DNA of 64,000 bases from Nocardia sp. NBC_01730 (GTDB taxonomy: Bacteria; Actinomycetota; Actinomycetes; Mycobacteriales; Mycobacteriaceae). The number at the start of each line of letters is the position of its first letter. Position 1 is the stretch's first letter. Where the stretch lies: contig NZ_CP109162.1 of assembly GCF_035920445.1 (NCBI RefSeq), forward strand, positions 7,874,001-7,938,000, read 5' to 3'. The notes below the pieces were generated by a model. The model did no database searches. It was given only the letters and a program-made list of their open reading frames with translations, and was not told the origin of the DNA. This document shows, piece after piece, positions 46,948 to 55,248 of this stretch. The position numbers were made by a program, and so were the translations under genes.

Positions 46948-47397
46948 TCAGAGAGTCAAGCGGTAGGTCGTGGACTGGCGTGGGGCAAATCCGAGCCGTT
47001 GGTAGAGCTGGTTGGCTGCGGATCTCTTCGGGGTCGACGTGAGATCGACCGTGCGCGCTCCGTGTTCTTTCGCGATGGCCAGCGCAGCGGTGGTCAGACC
47101 TCGTCCAATGCCGTGTCCTCGCGCGGCTTGGTCGACCACGACATCTTCAATGCGTGCTCGCAGTCCGGTGGGGATCGTGTATATGACCAGTGTCAGCGCG
47201 CCGACGATCGCTCCCTCGACACGTGCAGTGAGCAGCCGCGTCGAGGGGGAATCGATGATCGCCTCCAGGAGATCACGGGTCAGAGGTGCTGCGGTGGTGG
47301 ACAGTTGCGGTAGGAGGGCCGTCAGCGCCGTCAGCGTCTCGTCGTCTACCTGGGTCACGATGTCGATCACAACTGCCTCGGGTGTCTGCGACACCAT
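46948..47397 (-). CDS. GNAT-family N-acetyltransferase
   Basis: A 149-residue GNAT protein. The acetyl-CoA loop is RGHGIGRGLTTAALAIAKE (R/QxxGxG/A) and the fold ends ANQLYQRLGFAPRQSTTYRL, as in small-molecule acetyltransferases. GGAGGAG lies 4 bases ahead of the ATG at 47397. The acceptor is unknown. It precedes the NUDIX gene by about 50 bases (3 bases if that gene starts at 46944). Confidence 0.88.
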   Translation of the reverse strand: MVSQTPEAVVIDIVTQVDDETLTALTALLPQLSTTAAPLTRDLLEAIIDSPSTRLLTARVEGAIVGALTLVIYTIPTGLRARIEDVVVDQAARGHGIGRGLTTAALAIAKEHGARTVDLTSTPKRSAANQLYQRLGFAPRQSTTYRLTL

Positions 47398-47604
47398 GGG
47401 CTCCTCCTGCGTTGCGCTACGGATTCGACGCCTCTATATGGGTCGCAAAGTGGGGGGCTGGAACGGTTTTCGACTAGTCCACTAGAACCGGCCAGGTGGC
47501 AGCGGCGGCGTTGGCACCAGCGTATCCCGTGTGGTGCCGGGTGGGCCTGTGGCGGCCACGCGCTGGTGCGTCTCGCTGTTTCGCATGACTGCCTGCTGAT
47601 TCGG

Positions 47605-48240
47605 TCAGTGTTCCCGCACGGTGGCGGCGGTCTGGACGGGTTGGGCGAGGCGGTGGACCGCTGTGGACAGGTCGGTGCCAGTGGAATTGAAGATGGCGCT
47701 GCCCGCGACGAGGGTGTCGGCTCCGGCGTCGATTGTCTGTGGTGCGGTGATGGTGGTGATCCCGCCGTCGGCGACGAGTTCGACGGTGTCGATGTGCCGG
47801 GTGTGGAGGGTGGTGCGCAGGGTGCGGATCTTGTCCGGGACGGTGGGATCGAAGGTGCTGGTGCCGGGTCGGCTGGTCATGAGGACGAGGAAGTCCACGC
47901 GTTCGAGGTAGGGGTCGAGGAGTTCGAGGCCGAGGTCGGGGTTGAGTACGAGCCCTTTGCGGATGCCGGCCATTTGGAGGGTGTCGAGGGCAGTGCCGAC
48001 GTCGGTGGCGGCATCGACGTGGAAGCAGACCCGGTCGGCCCCGATCTCGATGAGGTCGTCGATGTAGCGCTCGGGTTTGAGGGTTTGCAGGTGGACATCG
48101 AGTGGCAGCGCCGTGTGCTGGCGGATGGCGGCGACGGTGCGCATGCCGAAGCTGATCGCGGGGGTGTAGTGACCGTCCATGATGTCGAGGTGCAGGTACT
48201 TGGCGGTGCTGGCTGCGACGCCGTCGATGGCGTCGCGGCT
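47605..48240 (-). pseudogene. Ribulose-phosphate 3-epimerase-like gene, 5' end lost at an IS junction
   Basis: The in-frame coding stretch runs 212 codons with no start of its own: SRDAIDGVAASTAKYLHLDI continues MDGHYTPAISFGM, then VHLQTLKPERYIDDLIEIGA, and the phosphate-site end VADGGITTITA, GADTLVAGSAIF. These are the metal and phosphate motifs of the RPE TIM barrel. The first strand is missing: at about 48240 the frame enters an IS3-family fragment on the opposite strand. An ATG at 48180 could start a shorter protein lacking the first His/Asp, so activity is unlikely. Confidence 0.75.
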
Positions 48241-48720
48241 GGGAAAAGCACACGAGCTGGAGCCAACCGGTCTCGGAGCTGCTGATCGATCTGGGCATCA
48301 CCCGTTCGCACTCGAGGCCGCGGACATCGAACGACAACCCCTACAGCGAAGCGAATTTCAAGACCCTGAAGTACTGCCCGGCGTTCCCGCAACAGTTCGC
48401 CTCGATCAGCGAGGCACGGCGGTTCTGCGAGGCGTTCTTTACCTACTACAACACCCAGCACCGCCACTCCGGGATCGGATTACACACTCCCGCGACGGTT
48501 CACGACGGCACCGCCGGTCCCATCCGCACCCGGCGAGCAGAGGTACTCACCGCCGCCTACACCGCCAACCCGGCCCGATTCCGGCATCCACCGACACCGC
48601 CCAAGCTGCCGAAAGCAGCCTGGATCAACGAACCAGCGAAGGAGAACATCGCCACAGAATTCGTAGCCTGAACCGTCTCATCCGGTTTGACAGTTACCGG
48701 GGCGTTTCAGAGCATCGTGT
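48241..48720 (+). mobile_element. IS3-family transposase 3' remnant
   Basis: The frame ending at TGA 48669-48671 gives PVSELLIDLGITRSHSRPRT, then NDNPYSEANFKTLKYCPAFP and EAFFTYYNTQHRHSGIGLHT, the C-terminal third of an IS3-type DDE transposase (the last catalytic Glu region). The 5' part and left end are missing. About 50 bases beyond the stop form the presumed right end. It joins directly onto the truncated epimerase gene, so an insertion followed by deletion explains the junction. Confidence 0.85.
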
Positions 48721-48737
48721 GGGGGATCATCTCGTGG

Positions 48738-49121
48738 ATGCTAGGGCGCGGAGAACTCAGTACGGTGCTCGCTGAGCTGGACGCAGCCGACCGTGATCGG
48801 ATGCTCCAGCAGATCGGGGATTTCGCCGCGGGGATCGGGGATCCCGCTATCGGGATGGGGCCGAGACCGCTCACCTGGTGCGAACACCACGGCTACACCC
48901 CTTCGCTCGGGCGCGAACGCTGCCCGCAATGCCCGTGTGAGCTGCCCGTTCAGTACGGCCGCGGCTGGTCAGACCTCCGTATGCACCGCATGATCATCTT
49001 CTCCCGACGTCTCTACCCGGGCCCTACAGGTCGACGCCGCAAGTACTGCAGCAACGCCTGCCGACAACGCGCATACCGGCATCGGCGGGCCGAACGCGGG
49101 ACGCAGCTGGCCAGGACGTGA
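48738..49121 (+). CDS. Hypothetical protein with C-terminal zinc-finger-like motif
   Basis: A 127-residue protein. The middle has CEHH...CPQCPC and the C-terminus RRRKYCSNACRQRAYRHRRA, a CSNAC-type short zinc motif found at the ends of many actinobacterial mobile-element proteins. The ATG at 48738 lies just after the IS3 end, so the original N-terminus may be lost. A role in DNA binding is plausible but unproven. Confidence 0.55.
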   Translation: MLGRGELSTVLAELDAADRDRMLQQIGDFAAGIGDPAIGMGPRPLTWCEHHGYTPSLGRERCPQCPCELPVQYGRGWSDLRMHRMIIFSRRLYPGPTGRRRKYCSNACRQRAYRHRRAERGTQLART

Positions 49122-49395
49122 ATGCAGTGACTTGCCTCTAGACTGGCGCTCGGTTCGCCTTCACTATTCGGTCGAACCTCTTGCTGCACATCCCTTTCGA
49201 TAACCGGAAGGAACTCGGACCTGGCCACAGGTGGTGGCCACTGCAGTAGGAGGTCCGTTGGATCCGCCCGAAGTACCGAACCCCGCAAGAGAAGGGGACT
49301 CGTCCCCCGATCGAGCGGAGCCAGCTAGACGTTGGACTCGTTGGTGCCATGCCATCGCTTGGGGACTCGACGCCATATCGGTGTGGTGCTCCTAT

Positions 49396-49441
49396 ACACA
49401 GAGCGACAGCCTGGCCCTGATGGCCAGGCTGTCAGCTGTGT
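49396..49441. repeat. Long perfect hairpin
   Basis: GACAGCCTGGCC (49405-49416) and GGCCAGGCTGTC (49422-49433) pair perfectly around CTGAT. ACACAG (49396-49401) and CTGTGT (49436-49441) extend the stem past a small bulge, giving about 18 pairs. It lies in the gene-poor stretch, followed by no T-run. Confidence 0.75.
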
Positions 49442-49497
49442 CACTGCGCGCGGTTGGAGCTAGTAGGCATACGCCGCCTCGTCAGTGATCTGGAAGC

Positions 49498-49531
49498 GCT
49501 CGGATCGGCGGTGTCCGCCGTCGGTCCGAGC
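49498..49531. repeat. Second hairpin in the gene-poor stretch
   Basis: GCTCGGA/TCCGAGC (7 pairs) encloses CGGCGG-TGT-CCGCCG with an asymmetric internal loop. It lies about 60 bases after the first hairpin, suggesting a structured transcript or terminator pair. Confidence 0.55.
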
Positions 49532-49759
49532 CCTTCGTCTCTGTAGGCCGCATGTGGTAGCGGCCAAACCCTCTTTACCCGAGCGGATGCTCGTACATTG
49601 TCAAGCCGCAAGCCATGTTCCGTTCTAAGTCAAGTTTCGGAACCTCACTTGGGCGAGACAGCACGTCAGAATGACATGTAGGCAACTAGTCAGAATGACG
49701 TGTGGGTACGGATGCACCATACCGCCCCGGCGCTCAGGTAGGCACTCGAGCGCCGCATG

Positions 49760-49883
49760 GTGTAGCCCATGTGCTACACGCATAGCTCACGGGCTACACG
49801 TGTTTGCGCACTACAACGGGAGCAGAGGTCAGCGTGAAGGGCAGTCGCCGACCACGTCTCGAGCATTCACGACACCGTGTAGC
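49760..49883. promoter_or_regulatory. Cluster of four GTGTAGC half-sites
   Basis: GTGTAGC-CCATGT-GCTACAC is a perfect 7-6-7 palindrome at 49760-49779. Further copies are GCTACAC at 49793-49799 and GTGTAGC at 49877-49883. Four matches to a 7-mer in 125 bases, two of them palindromic, look like an operator or partition-type site. The protein that would bind is not evident. Confidence 0.45.
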
Positions 49884-50170
49884 GTGCGGAGTCCGCTCCG
49901 CGGGGAGCGTGGGCTCTTCGCCGAGGACGCTGTGGCGGCCTCATGAAGCCATGCTGACGTCCGCGCGAACGAAGGCGATGCGGCGCTGGACGCAGACCGA
50001 TCCACGTCATTCTCGCGCCGGAGTGCCCCAACCTCACGATCTACGTCGATGCGACACGTTTCTTGGACACGGCGATTCAGTTGGGGGACTGGTACTTCCG
50101 CATAGCCGCCGCGGTGTCATCTCGGTCCGGCCCGGATGGAGGCGTCTCTGGATCGGGTGAAGCGGACTGG

Positions 50171-50491
50171 TCAGCGGTTGCCGATTTCCTTGCCGACGGA
50201 CTCCTGGTAGATGTCGGCGTAGGTCGGTGAGTCCTTGATGAGGTCATCGCAGAAGGCTGCGACATCGTTGCCGATCAATTCTATGACCCCTTTACCGGCC
50301 GCGGCTCCTTCCTCGAAGAACTCGACAAGCCCCGACAGCAGGTTCCCGTCGGCAAGATCGACCGGGCCGACCTTGAACAAATATTTCTGGCTTTCCTCGT
50401 AGACGATCCGGTAACCGGGTGGAAGCGCCTCGACCCGTGCCTTGTGCGCCCGCCACTGCTTCTTGCCTTCGATGATGTCGCGAATTCCCAT
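50171..50491 (-). CDS. DUF1048 protein (second of a pair)
   Basis: A 106-residue helical protein, MGIRDIIEGKKQWRAHKARV then ALPPGYRIVYEESQKYLFKV, with the DUF1048 pattern FFEEGAAAGKGVIELIGNDV. Genes of this family usually follow a padR regulator, often as a pair. It lies one base after the first copy. The function is unknown. Confidence 0.85.
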   Translation of the reverse strand: MGIRDIIEGKKQWRAHKARVEALPPGYRIVYEESQKYLFKVGPVDLADGNLLSGLVEFFEEGAAAGKGVIELIGNDVAAFCDDLIKDSPTYADIYQESVGKEIGNR

Positions 50492-50492
50492 C

Positions 50493-50849
50493 TCAGTCTC
50501 CCAGCCTGCTCAGTTTCTTGGCGACGTTGTTGTTCAGCTGTTCGCGCCATCTGTCGCGATAGGTCTTGGCGCCTTCTTCACCGGCGATCGCCGCGCAGAA
50601 GCCTTTGACGTCGGCACCCAGCACTTCATTGATCCGCTGACCGTCCGACGCTGCTTCCTCGAGCAATCCCAGGGCGCCGTCGAGGATCGGCATCAGGTTG
50701 CGACCCGTGCCACCCGAGTGAGCGAACAGGTGGGTCTTGATTTCTTCCCACGCCGCTCGATATTCGGCCGGAAGAGCACCGGCCCGGGCCTCGAAGGCTT
50801 TATATTCCCTGGTGAGATCGCTTCCTGTGATTGTCTCCCAGACGTTCAT
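50493..50849 (-). CDS. DUF1048 protein (first of a pair)
   Basis: A 118-residue helical protein, MNVWETITGSDLTREYKAFE and LPAEYRAAWEEIKTHLFAH, ending in DVKGFCAAIAGEEGAKTYRD. It is a paralogue of the downstream gene. Its ATG overlaps the stop of a padR remnant (ATGA), so the original unit was padR-DUF1048-DUF1048. The regulator's N-terminal half is now missing. Confidence 0.85.
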   Translation of the reverse strand: MNVWETITGSDLTREYKAFEARAGALPAEYRAAWEEIKTHLFAHSGGTGRNLMPILDGALGLLEEAASDGQRINEVLGADVKGFCAAIAGEEGAKTYRDRWREQLNNNVAKKLSRLGD

Positions 50850-50995
50850 GTGTCACTTTCCCTGAGTTCGTTGATGCGTGCTGAAACGTATTCCCATTTC
50901 GCCCAGAACTTCGCGAGCTCTTCGCGTCCCGCATCGTTGAGTGCGAAGAACTTGCGTGCCGGCCCGACTTCCGAGGGCCGCTTCGACACCGCGAC
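50846..50995 (-). pseudogene. padR regulator remnant (C-terminal part only)
   Basis: Forty-nine codons read VAVSKRPSEVGPARKFFALN then DAGREELAKFWAKWEYVSAR, the wing and C-terminal helix of a PadR-type regulator (GPARKFFALNDAGREEL is the usual strand-helix). An in-frame TAG lies immediately upstream, and the recognition helix is absent. The stop overlaps the DUF1048 start. The junction at about 50996 joins the end of the terpene cyclase. Confidence 0.65.
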
Positions 50996-50998
50996 CTA

Positions 50999-51165
50999 CG
51001 TTTATCATCATCTCGTAGATCGGCCCGTATTCCTTTCCTTGGCCCGACAGGCCGGGGACCATGCGCAGCAGCGCGGGGAGGTAGCGGAATACCGCGTCGA
51101 TCTGGGCGCGTTGCTCGGCTATCTGGCGTTGCACCTGCTCGACGGCTTCGCTGCGGGTGCACCCC
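50999..51165 (-). pseudogene. Shifted-frame C-terminal tail of the terpene cyclase
   Basis: One base out of frame with the upstream gene, the sequence continues CTRSEAVEQVQRQIAEQRAQ, then FRYLPALLRMVPGLSGQGKE and YGPIYEMMINVG. This is the expected terpene-cyclase continuation after VRAIRHERG. The shift lies in a run of four G (51162-51165); a fifth would restore the frame. The usual final segment, with its RY pair, is replaced by the padR remnant. Confidence 0.7.
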
Positions 51166-52879
51166 GTTCGTGACGGATCGCCCTGACCAGGTTGTAGGGG
51201 ACATGGTCGGTCTCGTCTTGATCCAGTGACACCAGGTCGTTCTCCATGAAGCCCACCCAGCAGAGCAGTTCCTCGAGACGGCGGATCATAGGATGGCGGC
51301 GCAGCTTCGTCGGCAGTTCCAGGTCCCGGTACACCTCCAGGCAGGCGATGGCGAAATCGAATCCACCGGTCGACTTCCGCAGCGGCAGGTAGTCGGCGGT
51401 GGCTGGGATGTAGCCGTTGATGCGATGGTGCGCTTCGCGTTCGCAGGCTTCGAACCACTGCTCGAGGTCGTCGAGGAACCGTTCCTGCCAGCGGGCGCTG
51501 CGGCCCTCCCGCAGACGCGGCCATAAACTCGCCCACGCCGTCGCGATGGCGCCGGGCCGCCACGGTGCCTGCGGATCCTGGCGCAGCATTGCCACCATGC
51601 CACGCCTCAGCGCGGTTACGGCTTCCGTGTCTTTCAGCCGCGGATCTTCGAACAGGTCGTCGCACAGCGCGATCAGCACGGCGATCCCGGCGAAGGTTTG
51701 TTCATGGGCCGCGCCCGCCGAGGCCAAGGACTGTGCAGACCACTGGACCGCTCCTGTCCACCGGTGGTAGTCGGCCTCGGCCGCGGAGACTGCCAGGCCG
51801 GTGTTCACCACCCAGCTCCTCAACCACGACCTGGTCTGCGGCGAAACCAGCTCACTATCGGCCGGGGGTGGCTGCGTAGAGGGCCCGGCGACGACAGGGC
51901 GGGGCGTTCGCCGGTCGAGTACCGACCGGGCACAGGCGATCATCGCGTGGCGGGCGCGCGGGTCGACGGGCAGGCCGGCGAGCTGACCGGCAGCCTGGTT
52001 CATGAATTCCTCAGCCACTGCCTGCGCTTCGTCCACGGCGCCGGAAGCGATGACCAGCTCGCGGGCTTGTGCGGCCTGCTCACCTGTCATTCCGCTGCGC
52101 AGCAGGCGGGCAAGACTTCGGTCGCGGGCAGCCGCGCGGATCACGGGCAACGTGTAGATGCCCTCGGGTAGGTCTGCGTTGACCGGCTTGCCCATCTCCT
52201 CAGCGGTCGAGGTCAAATCGAGGATGTCGTCATACAACTGGTAAGCCAACCCGAACTGGCGACCGAACCCGGCCAGCGCCTCCTCCTGCTCCTCGGGGTG
52301 GTCGGCCTGCATCGCGCCCACCCGGCATGCCAGCGACAGCACCGCCGCGGTCTTACCGTCGATCGCGTCCAGGTAGGCCTGCTCACTGCGGGAGGCCACA
52401 TGTTGGTCGGCGGCCTCGATCACCATGCCCGCACACATCTGCTCACCCGCGATCGCCCCCGCGAGAACTTCACGCCCACCGAGCTCGGCCAGCATCCGCA
52501 TACCCGAGAACGTCACCGAATCCCCACCCAAGACCGCCATATGCGAACCCCACACCGCGTTGGCACTGGGACGCCCGCGCCGCTGGTCCGCGTGATCGAT
52601 GACATCGTCGTGATACAGCGAGCCCAGATGCAGCAACTCCACCGCGGCAGCGCCGCGTATCACCCGGTCATCAGCCGGGCTCGCCGGATCGGTGAGCAGG
52701 TAGTACGACAGCAACGTCAACGTAGGACGCACCAGACGGCGGGAGGTGTCGGGTCCTTCGTCAGTGAGCGCGGTCAACTCGGGGCGGCCCTCGAACCGCA
52801 CCGGCCCGAGAACCTCACGGACACGGTCCAGATCCGCCTCCAGATGCGGGAAGACAGCGGAATCTATTTCACGGGACAC
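51119..52879 (-). CDS. Fused trans-prenyltransferase / class I terpene cyclase (frameshifted at 3' end)
   Basis: A 586-residue protein with two catalytic units. Residues about 1-320 are a polyprenyl diphosphate synthase with both aspartate motifs, DDVID (91-95) and DDILD (217-221). A Pro-rich linker of about 20 residues follows. Residues about 345-570 are a class I terpene cyclase with DDLFED (407-412) and NDLVSLDQDE (547-556), the NSE-type triad with Asp in the usual Glu place. The enzyme would make its own prenyl diphosphate and cyclise it. GTG at 52879 has AGGAG 7 bases upstream. The frame is broken after residue 573 by an apparent one-base loss in a G run, and the downstream end is fused to a padR remnant. 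It is either a recently dead gene or a sequencing error at the run. Confidence 0.8.
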   Translation of the reverse strand: MSREIDSAVFPHLEADLDRVREVLGPVRFEGRPELTALTDEGPDTSRRLVRPTLTLLSYYLLTDPASPADDRVIRGAAAVELLHLGSLYHDDVIDHADQRRGRPSANAVWGSHMAVLGGDSVTFSGMRMLAELGGREVLAGAIAGEQMCAGMVIEAADQHVASRSEQAYLDAIDGKTAAVLSLACRVGAMQADHPEEQEEALAGFGRQFGLAYQLYDDILDLTSTAEEMGKPVNADLPEGIYTLPVIRAAARDRSLARLLRSGMTGEQAAQARELVIASGAVDEAQAVAEEFMNQAAGQLAGLPVDPRARHAMIACARSVLDRRTPRPVVAGPSTQPPPADSELVSPQTRSWLRSWVVNTGLAVSAAEADYHRWTGAVQWSAQSLASAGAAHEQTFAGIAVLIALCDDLFEDPRLKDTEAVTALRRGMVAMLRQDPQAPWRPGAIATAWASLWPRLREGRSARWQERFLDDLEQWFEACEREAHHRINGYIPATADYLPLRKSTGGFDFAIACLEVYRDLELPTKLRRHPMIRRLEELLCWVGFMENDLVSLDQDETDHVPYNLVRAIRHERGAPAAKPSSRCNAR

Positions 52880-53549
52880 GCGGGCACTCCTGACTGGTTT
52901 ACATCGGTCACCGACACACCGTCGATCAGTGGAATTCGACACCACCTACGCGCGGAAAGGGTTGGCATCGACCGATTTTGACGCCACCATCACAGCGAAG
53001 CCCTGACAGGTTGACGCAGTCACCTACACGGCAAACGCCCGGAGCGGGGTCCTCGTAGTGTCTGCGGAAAATCCAAGGATTCGGATGTACCCGCTGGTCG
53101 GGGCCCAGACCAGAGGGTGAGCCTCACCAGAGGTCGGGGAACAGCCGCGCCCGATCCCGCGTGGAGGCCGGCAGTGCTAGGACCGAGGAAGCTGACTCCG
53201 CTGCTCGAAAGCGCTGCTCCAGAATGGAACATCAGGCCCGATGCTCAGGTTCATCCCTGCCCGACCTCGATCCGCCGATTCTCGACACGTTTCTTTAACA
53301 TGGCGAATCCATTGAGGCCCTGGGTCTTCCGCTCGGACAGCCGCTGTCCAAGAACTGATCAATTTATGAACGGCGCGATCGAACGAAATCAGCGGGAGAA
53401 AGCTGCCTGAAGGCTGTGCCGAACCCCCAGGCGCAGGCCGCTGGGCCGTGCGTGCGCTTCGGCTGACGTGTCGGCGATCCGACCGCGGACGCTTTTCGCT
53501 GTCAGCGCAACCGATCCCAGCAACACCCACGCCGATCTACCGTGGGCAC
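52880..53549. other. Gene-free stretch upstream of the terpene gene
   Basis: No coding sequence with a ribosome site is seen in these 670 bases. The promoters of the terpene gene (leftward) and of the hydrolase at 53550 (rightward) must lie here. No clear operator palindrome was found. Confidence 0.5.
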
Positions 53550-54353
53550 ATGCGCTCACCGATTACAGGAACAGCCGCCGGCGTGCCGTTCACCGCATTG
53601 CCACCGGCCGGCGGTGGCGCCGCACCGTTGATCATCACCTGGCACATGCTGGACGCACCGAGATCGGACGCCGCCTTCGCTGCCGCGCTGCCGATGCACG
53701 ATCTGCCCGCCTGGCGAGTGCACCTCGGTATGCCGATGTGCGGGGCGCGCATGGTCGACGGGAGTATGGACGCCGGGCTGGAATTGCTGCGCAAGGACGT
53801 CCTGATGTCCGCCCTCTACCCGTTCGTCCGTCAGGCGACCGAGGAATTCCCCGCCGCGTTGGCCTCGATCCGCGCACAGCTGCCGGTCGGTGACGGCCCG
53901 ATCGGTGTGCTCGGCGGCTCGCTGGGAGGCGTGGTCACGCTCCGGATCCTGACCGATACCGAGATCCCGGTGTTCGCTGGCGCGGTCGTGAACGCTGCTA
54001 TCCGGTTGCGGTCCGTGGTCGGCCTATTCCCGGGCGACTACCCGTACGACGACGAGTCCTCCCGAGCCGTTGACAGCCTGGACTTCATCGCCCATGCCGA
54101 CAGTATCGCCGGGCGCGCGCCACTGCTCGTCGTCAGCGGCGAACTGGATCATCCGGCGCTGCGTGCCGACGCGGCGCGCCTGGTCGACGCGGTGGGAGAA
54201 GGAACCGAGTTCCTGTCGATCGAGGGGTTGGCCCATCCGCTCGCCGACGAGCCCGGCATCGAACCGGCACCCCAGCTCCCGCAGGCCCGTACGGTGGACG
54301 CCGGACTGACCGAGTGGTTCCAACGTCACCTCACCGATGCCGACAGTCGATGA
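53550..54353 (+). CDS. Alpha/beta hydrolase (dienelactone-hydrolase-like)
   Basis: A 267-residue protein with GVLGGSLGGVV (GxSxG, nucleophile Ser near residue 118), an acid in VSGELDHPAL and a His in GLAHPLADEPG. WHMLDAPRSDAAFAAALP forms the oxyanion-hole segment of small DLH-like esterases. It is cytoplasmic, with no signal peptide. The ATG at 53550 is the first good start; no strong Shine-Dalgarno is seen. It stands alone. Confidence 0.82.
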   Translation: MRSPITGTAAGVPFTALPPAGGGAAPLIITWHMLDAPRSDAAFAAALPMHDLPAWRVHLGMPMCGARMVDGSMDAGLELLRKDVLMSALYPFVRQATEEFPAALASIRAQLPVGDGPIGVLGGSLGGVVTLRILTDTEIPVFAGAVVNAAIRLRSVVGLFPGDYPYDDESSRAVDSLDFIAHADSIAGRAPLLVVSGELDHPALRADAARLVDAVGEGTEFLSIEGLAHPLADEPGIEPAPQLPQARTVDAGLTEWFQRHLTDADSR

Positions 54354-54625
54354 CACAAGTCGAGGGCATGTTCTGATTCACCAAAGAATATTTATGGACA
54401 GCTCCCGAGTTGGAAACATCGTTGACAAGCGATGATTTCAGCCACCGATGTCCAAGAATGCATCGGTTTTCGACGCCGCCGTTACGGCAGCCGAATTCTC
54501 CCGTGGGAAGCGACAGATCGTGATCGTCAGTAGCCGGGCAGCACCCTGGCTTGGCGCGACCGGGTGGAGCACCGTGTCTGGCCGGTGTCTGGCCGGTGTC
54601 AGGTCAGGCGCTGATAGTTGCTGTC

Positions 54626-54915
54626 ATGACGAACAACAGCAGCTCCTCGACCGATTCGAAGTGGACCGGCATGGTGCCGGTCGACGGTACGGCCCTGGCC
54701 GTCACCGATACCGGCGGTTCCGGTATCCCTGTGGTCTACCTCAATGGTCAGTTCGCCACTCAGGGGTACTGGCGGAAGGTCATCACCGAACTCGGCCCCG
54801 GGTTCCGGCACATCACCTATGACGAGCGGGCTCGTGGCAGATCGCGGCGTTCGGCAGACTATTCCTTCGAGGCCGCCGTCCGGGATGTCGATGCCGTCCT
54901 GGCGGCCAGGGGCGG
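54626..54915 (+). pseudogene. Alpha/beta hydrolase, N-terminal fragment
   Basis: Begins MTNNSSSSTDSKWTGMVPVD, then GSGIPVVYLNGQFATQGYWR and HITYDERARGRSRRSADYSF, the N-terminal half of an alpha/beta hydrolase up to the helix before the nucleophile elbow (AAVRDVDAVLAARGG). The GxSxG motif and everything after it are absent; the frame then continues into unrelated sequence to 55096. It is a truncated gene. Confidence 0.7.
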
Positions 54916-55095
54916 GCGGAGCGTAGTCGGGGGCCCGATGCGGTGTGCGCCGGTAACCTGTGGTTCAGCGGAGACTGAGGGCCACACGGTCCAGAACCCA
55001 ATGATCGCGCGCATCCTCCACGGTTCGGTCACACCCGCCGCGGGCGGTTCACGTTGGGCCTTGGTTGGGCCGGCGGTGTCCCGCATCCTGGCGTG

Positions 55096-55215
55096 ACCTT
55101 GTTGTCGAACAAATGCGCGACCTGTCGGCCACGTGGCACCGCCGTGTTCCAACTCGCCACCGAGATCCCGGCAGCGATCCTGGCCCGCACCCTCGGCATC
55201 CACATCGACGTCGGC
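55096..55215 (+). pseudogene. Tyrosine-recombinase-like C-terminal fragment
   Basis: The frame reads NKCATCRPRGTAVFQLATEI then PAAILARTLGIHIDVGHL. A conserved pattern of this form is recalled from the C-termini of actinobacterial integrase-like proteins, where LARxLGIHxxVA is followed by WQR. No catalytic Arg or Tyr region is present. With the hydrolase fragment just upstream, it marks a rearranged stretch. Confidence 0.4.
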
Positions 55216-55248
55216 CACCTTCGAGATCAAGTAAGTTCGGTCTATCGA

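Larger units (their letters stand above)
49122..50170. other. Gene-poor accessory stretch of about 1 kb
   Basis: No convincing gene. A TTG at 49260 preceded by AGGAGG could start a 76-residue ORF (LDPPEVPNPAREGDSSPDRA) of unknown nature. Near 50000-50140 a plus frame reads ILAPECPNLTIYVDATRFLD, protein-like but without a start, perhaps a gene fragment. The stretch also holds two hairpins and a cluster of GTGTAGC sites, given separately, and a 15-bp repeat, GTCAGAATGACRTGT, at 49665 and 49689. Confidence 0.5.
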
